Part shown: piece by piece, positions 43,997 through 56,825 of the stretch | Layout: each line of letters begins with the position of its first letter | Position numbering within the stretch: the stretch's first letter is position 1 | Source of the DNA: Trichuris trichiura | Lineage: Eukaryota; Nematoda; Enoplea; Trichinellida; Trichuridae | Assembly: GCA_037903355.1 (NCBI GenBank) | Contig: JBAJFE010000042.1 | Coordinates: 62,001-126,000, forward strand | Direction of reading: 5' to 3' | DNA: 64,000 bases | Notes under the pieces: generated by a model | What the model saw: only the letters and a program-made list of their open reading frames with translations | Databases searched by the model: none | What the model was told of the DNA's origin: nothing | Program-made: the position numbers and the translations under genes

Positions 43997-44053
43997 TGTT
44001 TTTAAATGACTACGTGTATGGATATGTCGGTTAGGTTAGGAAGTATGTTTCAG

Positions 44054-47000
44054 GATCCAAAGACAAGCGCAAGCATACGATACAGAAAGAGCATCTTCTC
44101 TTCCTGCCTCTCCGCTACCGCCAACTACTTTGTTTTCATCCGACTTACTGAACGATTTCACTGCATCGCAAGAATCAATTACAATTCCTACCGGCCGTGA
44201 GATGTGCCATTCAGCTTCTGAAGAGAAGAGAAGTCAGTACTTTGTTGATCTTGTCGAACTATTGCAAGAAAACCTCGCCCGAACGGAAACTAGCCATCTG
44301 ACTGCACAGTCACCGAATCAGCACCTCGTTCAAGAAATGATAAGTCAATGGTACCGAGACAAGGACAGAAGTTACTAACAATTTCCTTAGGATATGCCAA
44401 TTAAACTTTAAAAGCATGTTTAGAAAATAGTGCCATCCAGCATCAAGACGTTTCTTCGACGGCACCAGGTTTCAGCGCGTCGGAAATCGGCCCATTGCTT
44501 TTGGGAGTACTAGACAGCTTCTTCTTCGTACTCAATTCGGAAGGCTTGGTTGAGTTTGTGTCAGACAATGTGATCAATTACTTACACTTGGACAAAGCAG
44601 ATCTGCTCCAGAAATCTATATTTAATCTCATCGTTGCAGCTGATCACGCGCATTTTGAAAAACTTTTACCTGATCCGCTGGGTAGGCAAATTAAAAACGA
44701 CAACATGCACTTCAATAAGTTTTCATTAAGGAATTAGTTTTTTTAACTCGTCTTCTAACAAATGGTCCCAGAGGACACGACAAAGTCAAGTTTTCAACTG
44801 CCGTTTTGTGGTTGGCCAAAGCGCTAGTCATAGTTCACCTACCTCAACGTCAACGTCAGTCGCACTTCTTAAGGAGAAAGAACTTTTACGCCGCCACCGC
44901 TGGATGCGGGTCTCAGCGACGCAGATTAAGTATCCAACAAGTTGCAACACAATGGACAAACGCTTTGCGTCTTGCAGCCCGCCAAACGGTATCTTTCTCC
45001 TTCAGCAGATATAAAACTCGCTTTATGCTTACTTGCTGTTTTGTAAAAAGTTTTATTTTACGGTAGGTCTCCGTTTCGGCGTTTATTTGCTCTAACCGGA
45101 GCTTTCGCATCAGTGGTAACTAAAAAAATAGTTTTTTGTTGGCTACCGCTGATGGTAAAAACCTGAAAGCTCCGCTTCGAGCAAGTTAACGTTAAAACGG
45201 AGACCTGCCGTAAAATAAAACGATTTACAACATGAAAATTTATGGTCCCATTGAGAAGAATTACGTATTTGCTGTTTTCTATAATAATCGGGGAAAATAT
45301 GGGAATTCCTATAAGACATACAGAATTCTTTTAAAAGCTACAGTATCAAGTGTTAATAACGTTACGAAAGTTGTGCTATAAATACAAAGGAAACTGTTTT
45401 TAGCCATTTCGCACTCATGCTTAGTATGCATAGTTCGGCGATGTGAAGAACACGAGCTGCTAACCAGTACCGACTTAGACGTTGGTTCCAATAAGGGAAA
45501 CGAGCCCGTTTCGCGACCCTTTTCGTCTACATCTTCGTTACCACAAAAAGTGACCTTCTATTGTTCTCCAGACGGCACAATAGTTGCCTATTCCGAAAGG
45601 TATGAAGATAGGTTTTTGACAAACTAAATTCCTACTACTATCAAAACTCACTGAACATACGATGCGGAACATTTGTTGAGCGCTGAAGTACGCAAAGACT
45701 GGCGTAATTCACTGACTTTCGTGACAATAATGCATGGTTTCATTAAAGTGTGCATGCTTTTCTTGAAGTATTGACTGAAGTAGTGCAGACTCATTTGCCA
45801 TTGCGATAATGGGCATCTGAATGTGTCGCGTTGTTTCAGCGAAAAAATTCAGCTCCCACTTCAGGAAAAGTCCACGGAAGAACATCTCCGTCGCAAGTTG
45901 ACTGATCTGTGTGCGGATGAAGAAAGCAAACGCCTATTAGCTAGGCACATTCAAGAAGGTAATGACCATTGTAATCTTAAGGTTAAATTAATTTTAGGAA
46001 GCAGACTAATCATGCACTTTTCAGTTTATGAGAATGGTATAGGATCTCTTTCGCAACTGCGGTTGACTCACCCGACATTTCATGGCAAAGAGTGGCTCGT
46101 TTTTGGTGCGCTTAGTAGGCTTAGCAGCGAAAGTATTTTATCAGAGAGTTACGGCCCCATGAAAGGCGATGATGGTGCAACCAACCCAGTCGTGCAACTC
46201 GAATTTAATGCATTTCTGTAAGTATTGGACTATGTGGAATAGCATTTTAAAAATACGGTTTCTAAGTAACACCTCATAATCAAAAGGAAGTCTTTTCCAA
46301 CTTTATTACTTCGCCGTGGTGTTTGCAAATTCGTTTTCAAGAAATATGCGGATTTTCCTATCCACAACGGTGAAACATTCGTATATTTCTTGAAAAAGAG
46401 TGTGCAGACTTTCGGATTTTATCAAAAAATCTACAACGCTCACGGAGTAATTGAACATAATAAAGCGAACAAGGCAGCGTAGGATACAGTCTTCTTACTT
46501 TTTCCTATTTTCGTGTACTCATTTTTTTGCCTGTCTTGTCTTCTTTCTCATACAATCTGTTTCCTTATGCTTTTTTCTCTCTTCTTCTAAGCCCCACTCG
46601 AGAAAGTTCTTTCAATTTTATTCATTGCCTTTCCTTTTTTCTCTTTCGCCCTGTCGTTCACATTCCTTAATTTTTTTTCTTCTGGCATTATCTAGTTTCC
46701 TCACTTTTTTTCTTCTATGCTCATTAAGCTGTATTCCAAATTCCTTTTCTACTTTCACCAGTCAATAATTTACAGTTATATTTCTCGTAAGTTACTTTCC
46801 TGTTTAAACCTGAGTTAAAGCCCCATCCAAATTCAAGCTCAGTACACGTAACACTGGGACGAAAGGTGAAGACGCGCGTTTGTTCGTCCGGCAAAAAATG
46901 TTATCTAGAACGATGAGAATTTTGTTCATTTCTTGAAAACAAATGCAATTATTAGTACTTTGACTCGATTCAATACTGCATGTTAATCTGCAGCATTCGT

Positions 47001-49682
47001 CTGGAATGCGCTTGTGCCAAAAACTTTGTGCTCACATGCTAACTGCGGCTACATTCACGAATGGGAATGACCCTTAAACTAACATTTCATTTCTAATATT
47101 GTTTGGTTGGTAACATAATACTTCACTTCACTTCATTTTGAGGTGGATAAGATAATGCGGAGAAATAACCGTAAAGATGACAATACATGTGTTGATTTTT
47201 AAGTAATAAAGAAAAAATTCGGTATTTTCATTTAATCTTTCAATGGTTTTCTGCCATTATTTGTAAGTGCATCTGTAAAAGTACTCAAAAAAGGGCACTG
47301 AGTGGGTGAGCAACTAGCTAAGGAAATTATAGAAAACCAATATACATAGCGCTCAGGACGTTTTAGTGCCGTCGTCAGCGTGGTGTTGATGCTGGCTGCT
47401 GCTATCTGTAAAATACCGAAACAAGTGCCTTGCGAGCGAAATGGATGAGCAAATTGTTAGGGAAACCACAAAAAATCAATACGCAGCTTTCGGGAAGCTC
47501 TAATCCTGCCATGAGCGTCAAGTAGGAGGAGTCCTGCTCCTCGTATGTCACGCTGGCGGCGGGATTGGAGCGTCCCAAAAGTTACGCATATTGTTCTCTG
47601 TGACTTCCCTAACGTACTGATCCATTTGTTGGTGGGACGCTGGTTTCAGTTTACTAAAGACACACTCGATTCAAAAAAAGCTGACATGCGAAGTCATTAC
47701 CCCGTTAGAAGACTATTTGTTCTCATGGACGTGTTGGAAAACTTTATCAAGTTAGCCATGGGATCTAACAGCCTACTGAATGTACTTGGTTACCTCTTAT
47801 CAACTCTCTTATCAGGGTCAACAAGCTCCAGGACAATGGAAACATGCTTCTGAAGTCTCAAACTCAAAGTGACGCTAATGAGCGGGAGTGCAAACCTGAA
47901 GTGGCGTCGACAAATAGTAGAATGGGTGTGAACAATGAAGTTATTTCCTTTAACAACATTCTTAACGGTGCACCTGATCCAACCGCCGCTAGATCCGCCA
48001 CAGGCCGTTCCGCAACTGAATGCGGTGCCACTGTAATTCAACCAAACTGTAGCCAGCAGGTCCAGATGTCAGGAATGATAGACCGAAGAGAAATGTTGAA
48101 CCAGGCGAATGAAGACTGTACAATTCAAAAGGATGCCAATTCGCAGCGAACTTTACTCGGTGAGAATTCAGGCATGCTGGTGAGATGTCAGCATGCGATT
48201 TTACGTCATCTGTTGAATCAAGAGACTGCAGAACCGAACTATACAAATTTACATGCAGATCAAGCTGCTGCTGGGATTAACAGAGGTGTAGAAGAGCGGC
48301 CAGTAGAAGAGGAGAGCCGTCCTGTCAGCTACTCTCTGGGAACCCCCGCTTACAAGCGTACTGCTCAGGTACTTTAAAAAATAATTGCATAATCTTGCGA
48401 TGAAAGTGTTTAGCACGATGGATATCTTGATGGAGGCAGTCAAATAGCAATGAGTCACCTTTTCCTTCCTAGAGCAGCTTCAGAAGTTTCTCTTGGAAAA
48501 AGACGTTCAAGTGCTCCTCATGATAAAGCAAAAACTAGTGGAGTACTTACGATCTTGAATCCCTCGATGGCAAACGATTCCGCTGCGCATAAAAGTAACT
48601 GCGCTACGAGTGAGCAGGAAGAGAAATTTCAGCATGCCCACCAAAGCAGGGACAACAAGAGCTTGCTTATCAAGTTACTTGAACAGAGGTCGCCATCAAC
48701 GTTTATTCTTCAAACATCCACATCGAATTTGTCTTCTTGCCACAAGATTTTGGAGCACAGCAAACCGACTTCTAATGTCAAATTTTCATCAAGCAAAGCC
48801 GCAAATGAAATTGGGCGCAGAAGCGGATTTCTTCAACACGCGTCTAGCCTACAGTATACTGAAAATTTTTCAAGAACTTCATCCGTGAGCACGAAGGATC
48901 CTTCCGATGCTATTTGTTTTCGACCTGCTGACCAAAATTTTATGCACACTCAGATGAGTTGTGAGCGGGACTACTTAAATGCTACACAATTAGGGATGCC
49001 TCAAGAGAAACACTGCATACCATTGCAACAGATTGCTTCGGCCGATCTATCTGCTTGGTGTATTGATTCTAGTCGAATGCGCTTAGCGTCTGATTCGTAC
49101 TCAATCGAGCCTTCTACCACGAAAATCTTGGCCTCTGACTCCTACCTAAGAAATAGATCATTTCATGACGAAATGATTGACCATAATATTCAAGAACGTC
49201 TGCCTTTTGCAGCAGACACCAACTGCGAAGCTGTACTACATCAGTCGATGCAAGGTGGTGGTCTAAATATGCCAGTCGCGTACAGGAGGCCCATTATTTG
49301 CAGTTCAGCTCTTAATACTGGCGGTGCTCTACCACACTCGAATTGCGATAATAGTCAACAGTGTGAAATGTTGGCGCCCACCGCTTTTGAAAAAAGCCAC
49401 TCGGTAGAAGTAATAGATTGCTCAGAAAAAAAGTTTACCTACACAAGAAAGATTCCATTGTGCTCTTCTAGCTATGAGCCTGCCGGTCATTCTCTTGGAC
49501 GACCAATCTGTAATAGCATGGTCGGCGTAAAAGAACCAAATGTGAACCAGAAGTTTTATTCTCCTCCAATATCTGTTCCGGTAGACGAGCCTGAAAACAC
49601 TTGTCTCCGCTTGACCGCGCCAGGCGAACTAGCTTTTATGCAAAATCAGCCGGTTCAACAACCATATTTTGAAATTGGTTAA
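44054..49682 (+). CDS. p160/SRC-type nuclear receptor coactivator
   Basis: p160 coactivators (NCOA1-3, insect Taiman) bind ligand-activated nuclear receptors through LxxLL helices and recruit acetyltransferases. Probable exons: 44054-44343 (bHLH-like, SQYFVDLVELLQENLA), 44424-44681 (linker DVSSTAPGF then PAS-A: LGVLDSFFFVLNSEGLVEFV, KSIFNLIVAADHAHF), about 44780-44988 (VFNCRFVV), 45404-45599 (SHSCLVCIVRR, PAS-B start FYCSPDGTIVAYS), 45840-45958, 45998-46217, 47816 to about 48368, and about 48450-49682. LxxLL motifs: ILRHLLNQE near 48200 and LLIKLLEQR near 48665, like the NR boxes of SRC proteins. The order bHLH-PAS-PAS-NR boxes is the family order. The first exon, two splice joins (44681 and 48368) and the CBP-binding region are unresolved. 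Confidence 0.82.
45048..45230. repeat. foldback repeat with paired hammerhead-like motifs
   Basis: Left arm from GTTTTATTTTACGGTAGGTC and right arm ending GCCGTAAAATAAAAC are reverse complements over about 80 bp at roughly three-quarters identity. The CTGATG...GAAAGCTCCGG motif occurs near the inner end of each arm. It lies in the 415-nt intron between the PAS exons of the coactivator. Confidence 0.8.
46480..46765. repeat. pyrimidine-rich low-complexity tract in a coactivator intron
   Basis: T/C-rich on the coding strand, producing a spurious 105-codon Ser/Phe/Leu ORF (46451-46768). Confidence 0.65.
47300..47645. repeat. array of three hammerhead-like repeat arms
   Basis: A partial minus-oriented arm at about 47306-47385, a second minus-oriented arm at 47441-47520 (GCAGCTTTCGGGAAGCTCTA core) and a plus-oriented arm at 47547-47645 (GGCGGGATTGGAGCGTCCC, then TTGTTCTCTGTGACTTCCCT and TTGTTGGTGGGACG). 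The last two form an inverted pair around AGGAGTCCTGCTCCT. Confidence 0.7.
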
Positions 49683-50189
49683 CGCGTCTGTTTCAGTGTT
49701 TCGAGAGATCATAATTGTTCGTTCAAATTCGTCTTCAACCGACCAACATGCGTTTTACAGCCTATTAAACTGGCACTAAAGTTTTCTCTGTAGTTTTGTC
49801 GCTTACACTGAACGAGAAATGGTTGCTCTTTGTGGAGTTACATAATGTAATCCAACGCTATCTACTTTCTGTTATAAGCACAGCAAAGGTCATACTGTTT
49901 GTCCTGCTGAACCGTTTCGCTATGTTTTTCAATCCTTTTTTGGAGCAAGAACCCGCATATTGGATGAAGTCGCTACATTTTTCAAAAATACTTGTTCAGA
50001 ATAATGACGTGATGGGAGAACAGCGCATTAACCGTATTGTTAACTACGTTATTTCCATTATGCATACCGCAATAATCTTTTTCATAACGGCATCGAAATT
50101 TTTTATATGAATTGGTGGAATAGACGTGTTTTTTGTCCGCTTATAATTAAGCAGGCAAAAATCTTACGGGCACTGCTTCTCTCATCCCT

Positions 50190-51310
50190 GAGCTTGTTTA
50201 TCTCCACTTTTGATACTGTCACTCTTGATGATGCTAAGGATTGGTGAGTTTGTAACAGGTCCACATGTTTTTATTTTTCTCACAGCAAAAAAGCCCGTTT
50301 TCAACAAGTTTTTACAACGCGGAGCTTTCAAGACTGACGCGTTCAATCCTTTGAGCATTGAGACTTTCTTCAGTAGTCAAGACTGCGCGTCAGCCTAAAA
50401 ACTAATACACACAACGAATCTCGACCATTCCGCATTCTGCAATTGGCCTCCTTTTGCATGAAGGAAGGGAACTCATTTAGGTTCAAAAGTACCTTCTTCC
50501 TGCGGAACAGTGGAGCCACAGTGGGAGGCGCACTCTCTCCCGTTCTAGTCGAAATCTTCACGGAACATTTGGAAGAAGAACGTTTAACAACCACGAATGC
50601 CGCTTGTTTCCCGTGCCTTTTCAAACAGTATGCGGATGACATCTTCGCAGTCATAGAGGCAGGCAAGGAAAAACTTTCTTGAATACCTTAACAGTTTCTT
50701 CCAAAATTACATTTACGTTACCATCGAAAATGGGACTGGGAGTTAGCTGCCCTTTCTCGACGCTTTGGTCATCCGTAGCCCCGGTAGGTTGAAGGCTACC
50801 GTCTATTGTAAACTATTCGTGGGATGGTAGGCAGGACGGTGAGTACTTGCGATCCAGAGTACCCTGAAGAGGAACTCGGGCGCATTAAAGAGCGCTTTAC
50901 TACAACGGCTGTCCTGCTAGTCTCGTGTCATCGGTAATACAGTGTAAATTACATATGCGAAGGTTAGCCGCCGAAAAAAACAGTATCCTTGGCTGTTCCC
51001 TCCTGATACACGGGAGTTGGTGAACATCTGAAACATCTAGGGACTGCTTCAAAAGTACTGCGTCATTCATTCCGATCCTCTCTACGAAGCGATAAAATCA
51101 AGGTGACAGACGAAAGATCTGGCGTTATTTATGATGGCTGAAGGGTTACATGCGTGTATACCGCTTCCTACATAGGAGAAACGGGAAACTTTATTTTGGA
51201 GGTTTATGGAGCACTTGTCGGGGTTAACAGTTACAAAAAAAGGCTAAAACAAAACAAGTCGACTGAACAGAGCCAACGCGAGACAACCTAAGTCGGGACC
51301 AGCAGACAAT
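50190..51310 (+). mobile_element. Penelope-like element relic: reverse transcriptase + GIY-YIG
   Basis: Plus strand, broken by frameshifts: SFCMKEGNSFRFKSTFF, GATVGGALSPVLVEIFTEHL and FKQYADDIFAVIEAG (RT motif with YADD) in 50443-50682; then LPFLDALVIRSPGRLKATVY near 50750; then GVIYDG near 51120 and CVYTASYIGETGNF near 51160, the GIY-YIG endonuclease. This RT-then-GIY-YIG order defines Penelope-like elements. Stops at several points make it inactive. It lies just after the coactivator gene. Confidence 0.85.
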
Positions 51311-53017
51311 CCACAACGCAGAGGTCGTGGCAAACTAAGAAAGAAACCTAAAGAGACAGTGACTGAAAACAAGAATCCCAGGAAAATTATGCCGAACACG
51401 ATCAAAAGCTCAGCGAGCGTCGGATATTGTCCTCAATGCTCGTTCGACCTGTGAAAGAAGATTTATGTTGTGAGGGCCTGTTTTCCTTATGCAAGTTAAA
51501 GAAGGCATTGGACCATCCATCATAGCGCCATTTAGATTAATCGAGTCATAGGTGTCGAGGTTAGCGAAATGTAGGCTGATCTGATAATCAGCCCAAGTGC
51601 TGCACATTAGCATCTTTACCCATTGCCTTGAGCGGGCATATCAAACAAATGGTCCCCTCAGGGCTGTATAGGTCACATCTGCGTCGTCATGATCTGAAGC
51701 CGTCCAGTACAAATTGTTGCAGAATATTTTTGTTCCTTAAACTTAGAAACATACCAATATGCATACAAACGGATTAGCCATCTTCACGAATGCAAAGCAA
51801 TGAAACAGCCTAAAAAAGAACATTTCAAACGGTGGAATAGACTTGCATGCAACAACAACAAGCACATTGCACAAAAATTAAAACGGTTCTAGATGAATGC
51901 AGGTGAATGTTTATTTATTATTATTCAGTCATTTTTTACAGCATCCTTTGTGCTGGCCGCATGTGTTGACATGTTTGGCCTAGGGCACAAAATACCATCA
52001 CAGGCAGTCATACCTGCTTGTGCCTTACAGCTCATGACAGAACCAGTCAAGTTCGGGGAGCTACGGACGCTCATTATCTTGTACGTACAACGGGAAGAAT
52101 AAACCGCTTTTTCTGCCGCAAAAAACTGCAAAGCCACTGGTACACGATCTGTTTTGAAGTTAGCTTTGCAACAAAATAAAATTCGGGAATAAATTTTCTT
52201 TCTGACAGCGGGGATAGTTTCGCGAACTGCCGCCGAACGCACGTTCACGAAAACAGTGCGTGGCATGGAGTCAAGAGACTGCTTTTCCAACAACGAACTT
52301 CTTAATACTACTGTAAGACAATCAACGGATTAAGATGTTCGAAAGTCTAAATGCAGTCGAGTCAGCACAGTCAGATTGGTTGTTGCTTCGCTATTTCAAT
52401 TATGGGCACAAGTCGAACTAAGGGCGCCAAATAAGTAACAGTGAACGAGGAGAGACGAGTGAGCGGTAGCAAATCAATTTAAGCATTGCAGCGGGAGGAT
52501 CCAAAGCATAAACCAGTTGCAGTGCACTAATCACAACGCAGCAAAGGGAAAGAACCAACGAGGACGAACCTGCAGGCTGCTAAATGAACAGATGTGAACA
52601 AACGCCTCCAAACCAACAGTGATGAAGCACTGCCGGTTGGCGAACTGATGCTGTTGAGCCCGGAGTGACATATTGCTGTTGAAACAGCTGTCCGCAAAAA
52701 CGCCGTCAATTGGCACGCAGCCAACGAAACGAAACGTCGTCAAATCCTCACTTCATTGCGTACGCTAGCATGGTGACAAAGGCAACAACGGTTTGCAGGT
52801 TCAAAAAGACTGTATCTTTCTTTGCTTTCGTTTTGAATCCTTTTAGCAGGTGTGTAGGTGAGTTAACTGACCGTTTGTTTGAAATTCATGGTGCTAGACT
52901 GTGCCTTATTCGTCTCGTTCATTTTCGCCTGTGCTCGTCGAGTGCTTTCCACCGTCTGCAGCTTCATGCGGCGTTGCAATGCTGTTTCAGCGAAGCCGTT
53001 TTGCGTCCATGTAAACT
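51311..53017. other. no firm gene; one uncertain Cys-containing minus ORF
   Basis: The minus ORF 51925-52293 (122 codons) has six Cys residues in its C-terminal half and no recognised domain; I could not find splice support. Otherwise empty. Confidence 0.35.
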
Positions 53018-54762
53018 ATGATTTCCTGGTCCCAGAAATTGCGGCTAGCTACAGCAACTGGAATTTCAATCGCCGTAATAGTCTCTGTCACGTACTACAT
53101 CTACTTCCACAGACGTCGAAGAAAGTCTGCTGCCAATTTGTCGCGTACGTGTTGTCCATTCATATCTTTACAGTGTGTTGCTTAACAAAGCATAAAAGTT
53201 TTATTGCGCTATTGAAACAGATGTGTTTAATTGTAAGCTAGTGAAGGCTTATGGGCGTTCCCATCGATTCCATATATTCCAGGGCGCTGTTCGAGCAGCA
53301 GTGGTGATTGCGATCGCATATCTAATCACGAATGCAACAACTTACGGATAATCAACGGCACCAAAAGTTCAGAAGAACGTCAGTGCAGTCCAGAAGCGCG
53401 TATCAGTTTTCACTTTGCAAAAAATTCAGTCACCACCGAGAGCGGTAACGAAAACCTTCCTTTCGAACCCGGTACTTGTGTAACTATTGTGGAAACATGT
53501 GTGGTACGTAGACAACAAGCTCTCAGTGCAGAACTGTGTATCGAAGAAGCTGTTAAGTATAGTTCTAAAGAAGTGGTTAAACTGAAACGGAAACTTTCCG
53601 TGGAGTACACTAGCGTTGGCAGTACTGCGGCTAATGTCAACGAATGCTCTACAGCTGCTTCTTCGGCCGACAGAGGTTTGCCTCCGCGACCATTTCGGAG
53701 GCGTAAAATGATCAGCTTAATAAGCAACATTGTGAAGTCGCGGCAGTCTGATCGCCTGGACGAGAGAACTGCTCTCTCGCTTGTTAAACTCCTCAACGAT
53801 CATGAACACAACGTCATACTCCAATGTTTGGCGGCTCTGAAGACAGTTTCAACGTCTACGGAAAATCAGGTTGACGTAGAATTGGTTATGCAATTGTTTC
53901 AAAGCTTTTATGAGACGAAATTGCAGGTTCTTCTGGACAGTTTTAACGTTACTAGTCGAATTCGGGAATTGTTAGAGGCGCATGGACTTTCCCAAAATGC
54001 GCTGATCATTTTGATCGATTGTATTTCCACTTTATCCAGCAGTCCCATATTGAGAGCAAAATTAGCGGTGATAGGATGAATCAAGTAGAGCCACGTTTTC
54101 TTTTAATCAAGTCTTTTCAGTCGTGCATACCTCAGTTGATCCAGCTGCTCGACTACCACATTCGTTCCAGAAGGTTTCGCGATGCATGCTTGCAAGCATT
54201 ATTGAAATTAGTCGACGATGATCTACCCGATGGAAGTTTTAAGCACTCCGAACTGCTGATCTGCAACCTTCTTCATGTGTAAGTCAGCTCGAGGAGTTCT
54301 AATTGTTTTAATTTTACCTGTTTGAGGTTCAAACCTGACAGCAACAGCCGCGCAGCTGAACTAGCTGTGACGCTATTAGCCAAACTGGCGTCAAGTCCTC
54401 ACGCAGCTTCTCTCATCCTAAACTGCAAGGTTAACTCGCAATATGTTATTTCATTTTTACCACGTGGAGATGTTTAGGCGAGCCATCCCGATCTTACGCG
54501 CTTTCTGGAGAGCAAAAATGGGCCACTTGTACTGAACTTCTTGATCCTATTGGATCGTTTGGTTCAGACGATTAAGAATCCGCCCAATGGAGGTATTAAC
54601 GTTCTTCACGGTACGACTCTTGCTGTTGCTCTGTTTTCACCAAAGCAAATTCCGATAATGCGCCAGCGCCTTACCTGTTTGCTTAATGAGTCCACAAACG
54701 ATGAAGTCAAAGCAACCGTCGAATCCATCCTACGACATCCCATGTTTTCTTCAGGGTGCTGA
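53018..54762 (+). CDS. membrane-anchored armadillo-repeat-like protein
   Basis: Exons 53018-53144, 53283-54067, 54121-54278, 54327-54429 and 54478-54762, all in phase, give 485 residues. The N-terminus has one membrane helix (LATATGISIAVIVSVTYYIY) followed at once by HRRRRK, a type consistent with an outer mitochondrial or ER tail facing the cytosol, as in ARMC10/ARMCX proteins. After a Ser/Cys-rich linker come leucine-rich helical repeats: SLVKLLNDHEHNVILQCLAA, IPQLIQLLDYH, ACLQALLKLVDD, AELAVTLLAKLASSP, each like an ARM repeat. I assign no specific function. The ATG follows a TGTTTCAG acceptor by 27 nt. AATAAA at 54807. Confidence 0.75.
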
Positions 54763-54806
54763 AAAGTTGCCTATTGATGTATCGCTCCCGTTTGCTTTGT
54801 AATTCT

Positions 54807-54812
54807 AATAAA
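54807..54812 (+). terminator. polyadenylation signal AATAAA
   Basis: Canonical hexamer 45 nt after the stop of the armadillo-like gene. Confidence 0.6.
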
Positions 54813-54959
54813 AACGTGGAACCCATTTGAACTTTATGAGGCTTTCATTTTCCAATCAGCCTCAACAGCGTTAAAAAGCGTGTATTCTAGATTCAAAGCA
54901 AGACCCCCCCACGGGGACAACAGATGAAAATCCCGAAAGTATGCCAACGCAAATTTTAA

Positions 54960-55390
54960 TTTATTGGCAGGTTTTACAATAGCGAATGTCTTGTACGGGG
55001 CTCACGAAAAACCTGGAGTCACTTACGAAATCAAGTGCACGTGCTCCGCATCTTACATATACGAGACAGGCGACGCTTCATCACATAGGTACGACCAAAA
55101 TTTGAGTTGCCTGCAACGTTGTGAAAATGCCATGAATGACAGAAAGGGATTAGAAACAGAAAGACGAGGAGAACCACGAAAACTTCAGCCAAATGAGGCG
55201 ACGGATGAAGCAATCAAGGCAGGCCCAATAGTGGAGCACGCGTAACGTTGCGACGGCCAACTGTATCCAAATGTTATCACCAACGAACCAGACTTTCAAC
55301 TAAACAAAATTAAGAAAGCTCTTCGCATTATGTACAACGTGGTGATAAACAGAGGTCAGCGGCACTTTGACTAAACTAATTATGCGAAAT
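54960..55390 (+). mobile_element. Penelope-like element relic, GIY-YIG domain
   Basis: Encodes GVTYEIKCTCSASYIYETGD, a GIY-YIG core in which YIG has become YIY, followed by a helical region and, after a frameshift, a C-terminal part to about 55380 (QLNKIKKALRIMYNVVINRG). No reverse transcriptase part. A third independent copy of this domain in the window. Confidence 0.75.
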
Positions 55391-56820
55391 CGGTTATGCA
55401 CGATAACAACAACAACAACCGAGCAGCCTATATTTTTTGCCTAAAAAGCTGATCTTTCTTTCAGTTTTTATCGTTCGAGCACTGGTGATCGTTACTATTT
55501 AGAAAAATGAATACTAAATATTAGTACTGATACAGGCGGTTCTCGTATAAGTGAAAGTTTAGTTGCTGGAAAATCTCGCGTTACGTAAAACAGAAGATAT
55601 TGCAACAATCACCGAGTCTCTTTAAGCCTTCTAATTACAGTACCGCGGCGCGCAAGCTCGAATAATACCAAAGAGACCTAAAGTCACCTGCCAACCAGCC
55701 GCTAACTGTCTAACTCTGATTACTGACATCTGCTTCCTTCGATGACTTATTGTCGTGGGTCTACCGCCTACCTCGTACCTGCGTACCGTTGTGCCTGCTT
55801 ATCTTTACTGTTACAATATGTAAAGCCTAGGAAAATCACGATTGTTTAGAAAATTTGTTTACTAGTTAACGTCATCACAGAATATCGCAAATAAGTGGCG
55901 TTGTAAGGGGGCACTTAGGCAAAATGTTGAAAAACGATTATACAGGCAACCGTAAAAGAAAAGCACGTACGATGCCAACATTTCGAAATAGCGTCCGTTT
56001 TCAAATGTTCTAGTTCAACCGCGACAACTACCATTCCAGCAGACAAACGCACAGGCCGATCATTAGTAATCGACTGTCTTGATCGCTTCGCAACGTCTCA
56101 AAAGATGGATCCTCTACGTCAGTCTTCCATTGTACTCACTATCTTCCCGATTACAGTAAAAGAAACAGGGCCGTTTACAGAGATTATTCCAAGTTTTTAC
56201 AGGCACTTTATTTATCACATAACTCCAGCATTTACCATTCGCTAGTGTTATTCTAAATTTTATGTGTTATTTCCTTTTTTTCTAAGCTTTAATGTGTTAT
56301 GATAGCTCTATTGTTTCCTGGGCCTGAGAATATTCAAAGCCGTATTGCATGTTGGCCAACCGGAATAGTTTATTCCCTTTACGGACAATTTACCAGATTC
56401 CATCTATTTTCGTAAAGCGGAGATACCTGTTATATGCGCCTGTCTCATTCTATTTTTTTATTTCTGGTATCCCCCATATCGTTAACTTTTGTTCTACAAA
56501 ATTTCGCTTTGAAGAAGACAAATTTGTCTGTATACTCGCTACATGAAAAGTCTAAAGGACGAATTTTTGCTTCATGAAAAAAAGTTCAAAAAGTGAAGTT
56601 GCGTTCATTGTTCGCTTTACAACATTGCCTAGCTATATTTTGTGTATCCCTGAATGCGACAATGGGTAGAAAATTACTTATATTGTGCAGTAGGTATGCA
56701 TTTATCATAACGCTCATTTTTTCATTGAGAATCTTTCATGGCTTCTTCTGTTCTTTATTATGTAATGAGTAACGGCGATTACGCTAAGTAACCGCAAGAA
56801 AGGGAGCCGTATCTCCCTTT
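55391..56820. other. no gene seen
   Basis: Contains an AAC microsatellite (about 55407-55421) and no coding signal I can support. Confidence 0.45.
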
Positions 56821-56825
56821 CTTAT

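Noticed and set aside
46451..46768. 105-codon Ser/Phe/Leu ORF
   Set aside because: It is produced by a pyrimidine-rich tract inside a coactivator intron.
51925..52293. Cys-containing minus ORF, possibly a secreted domain
   Set aside because: No signal peptide, no recognised cysteine pattern and no splice support; kept only as an uncertain note.
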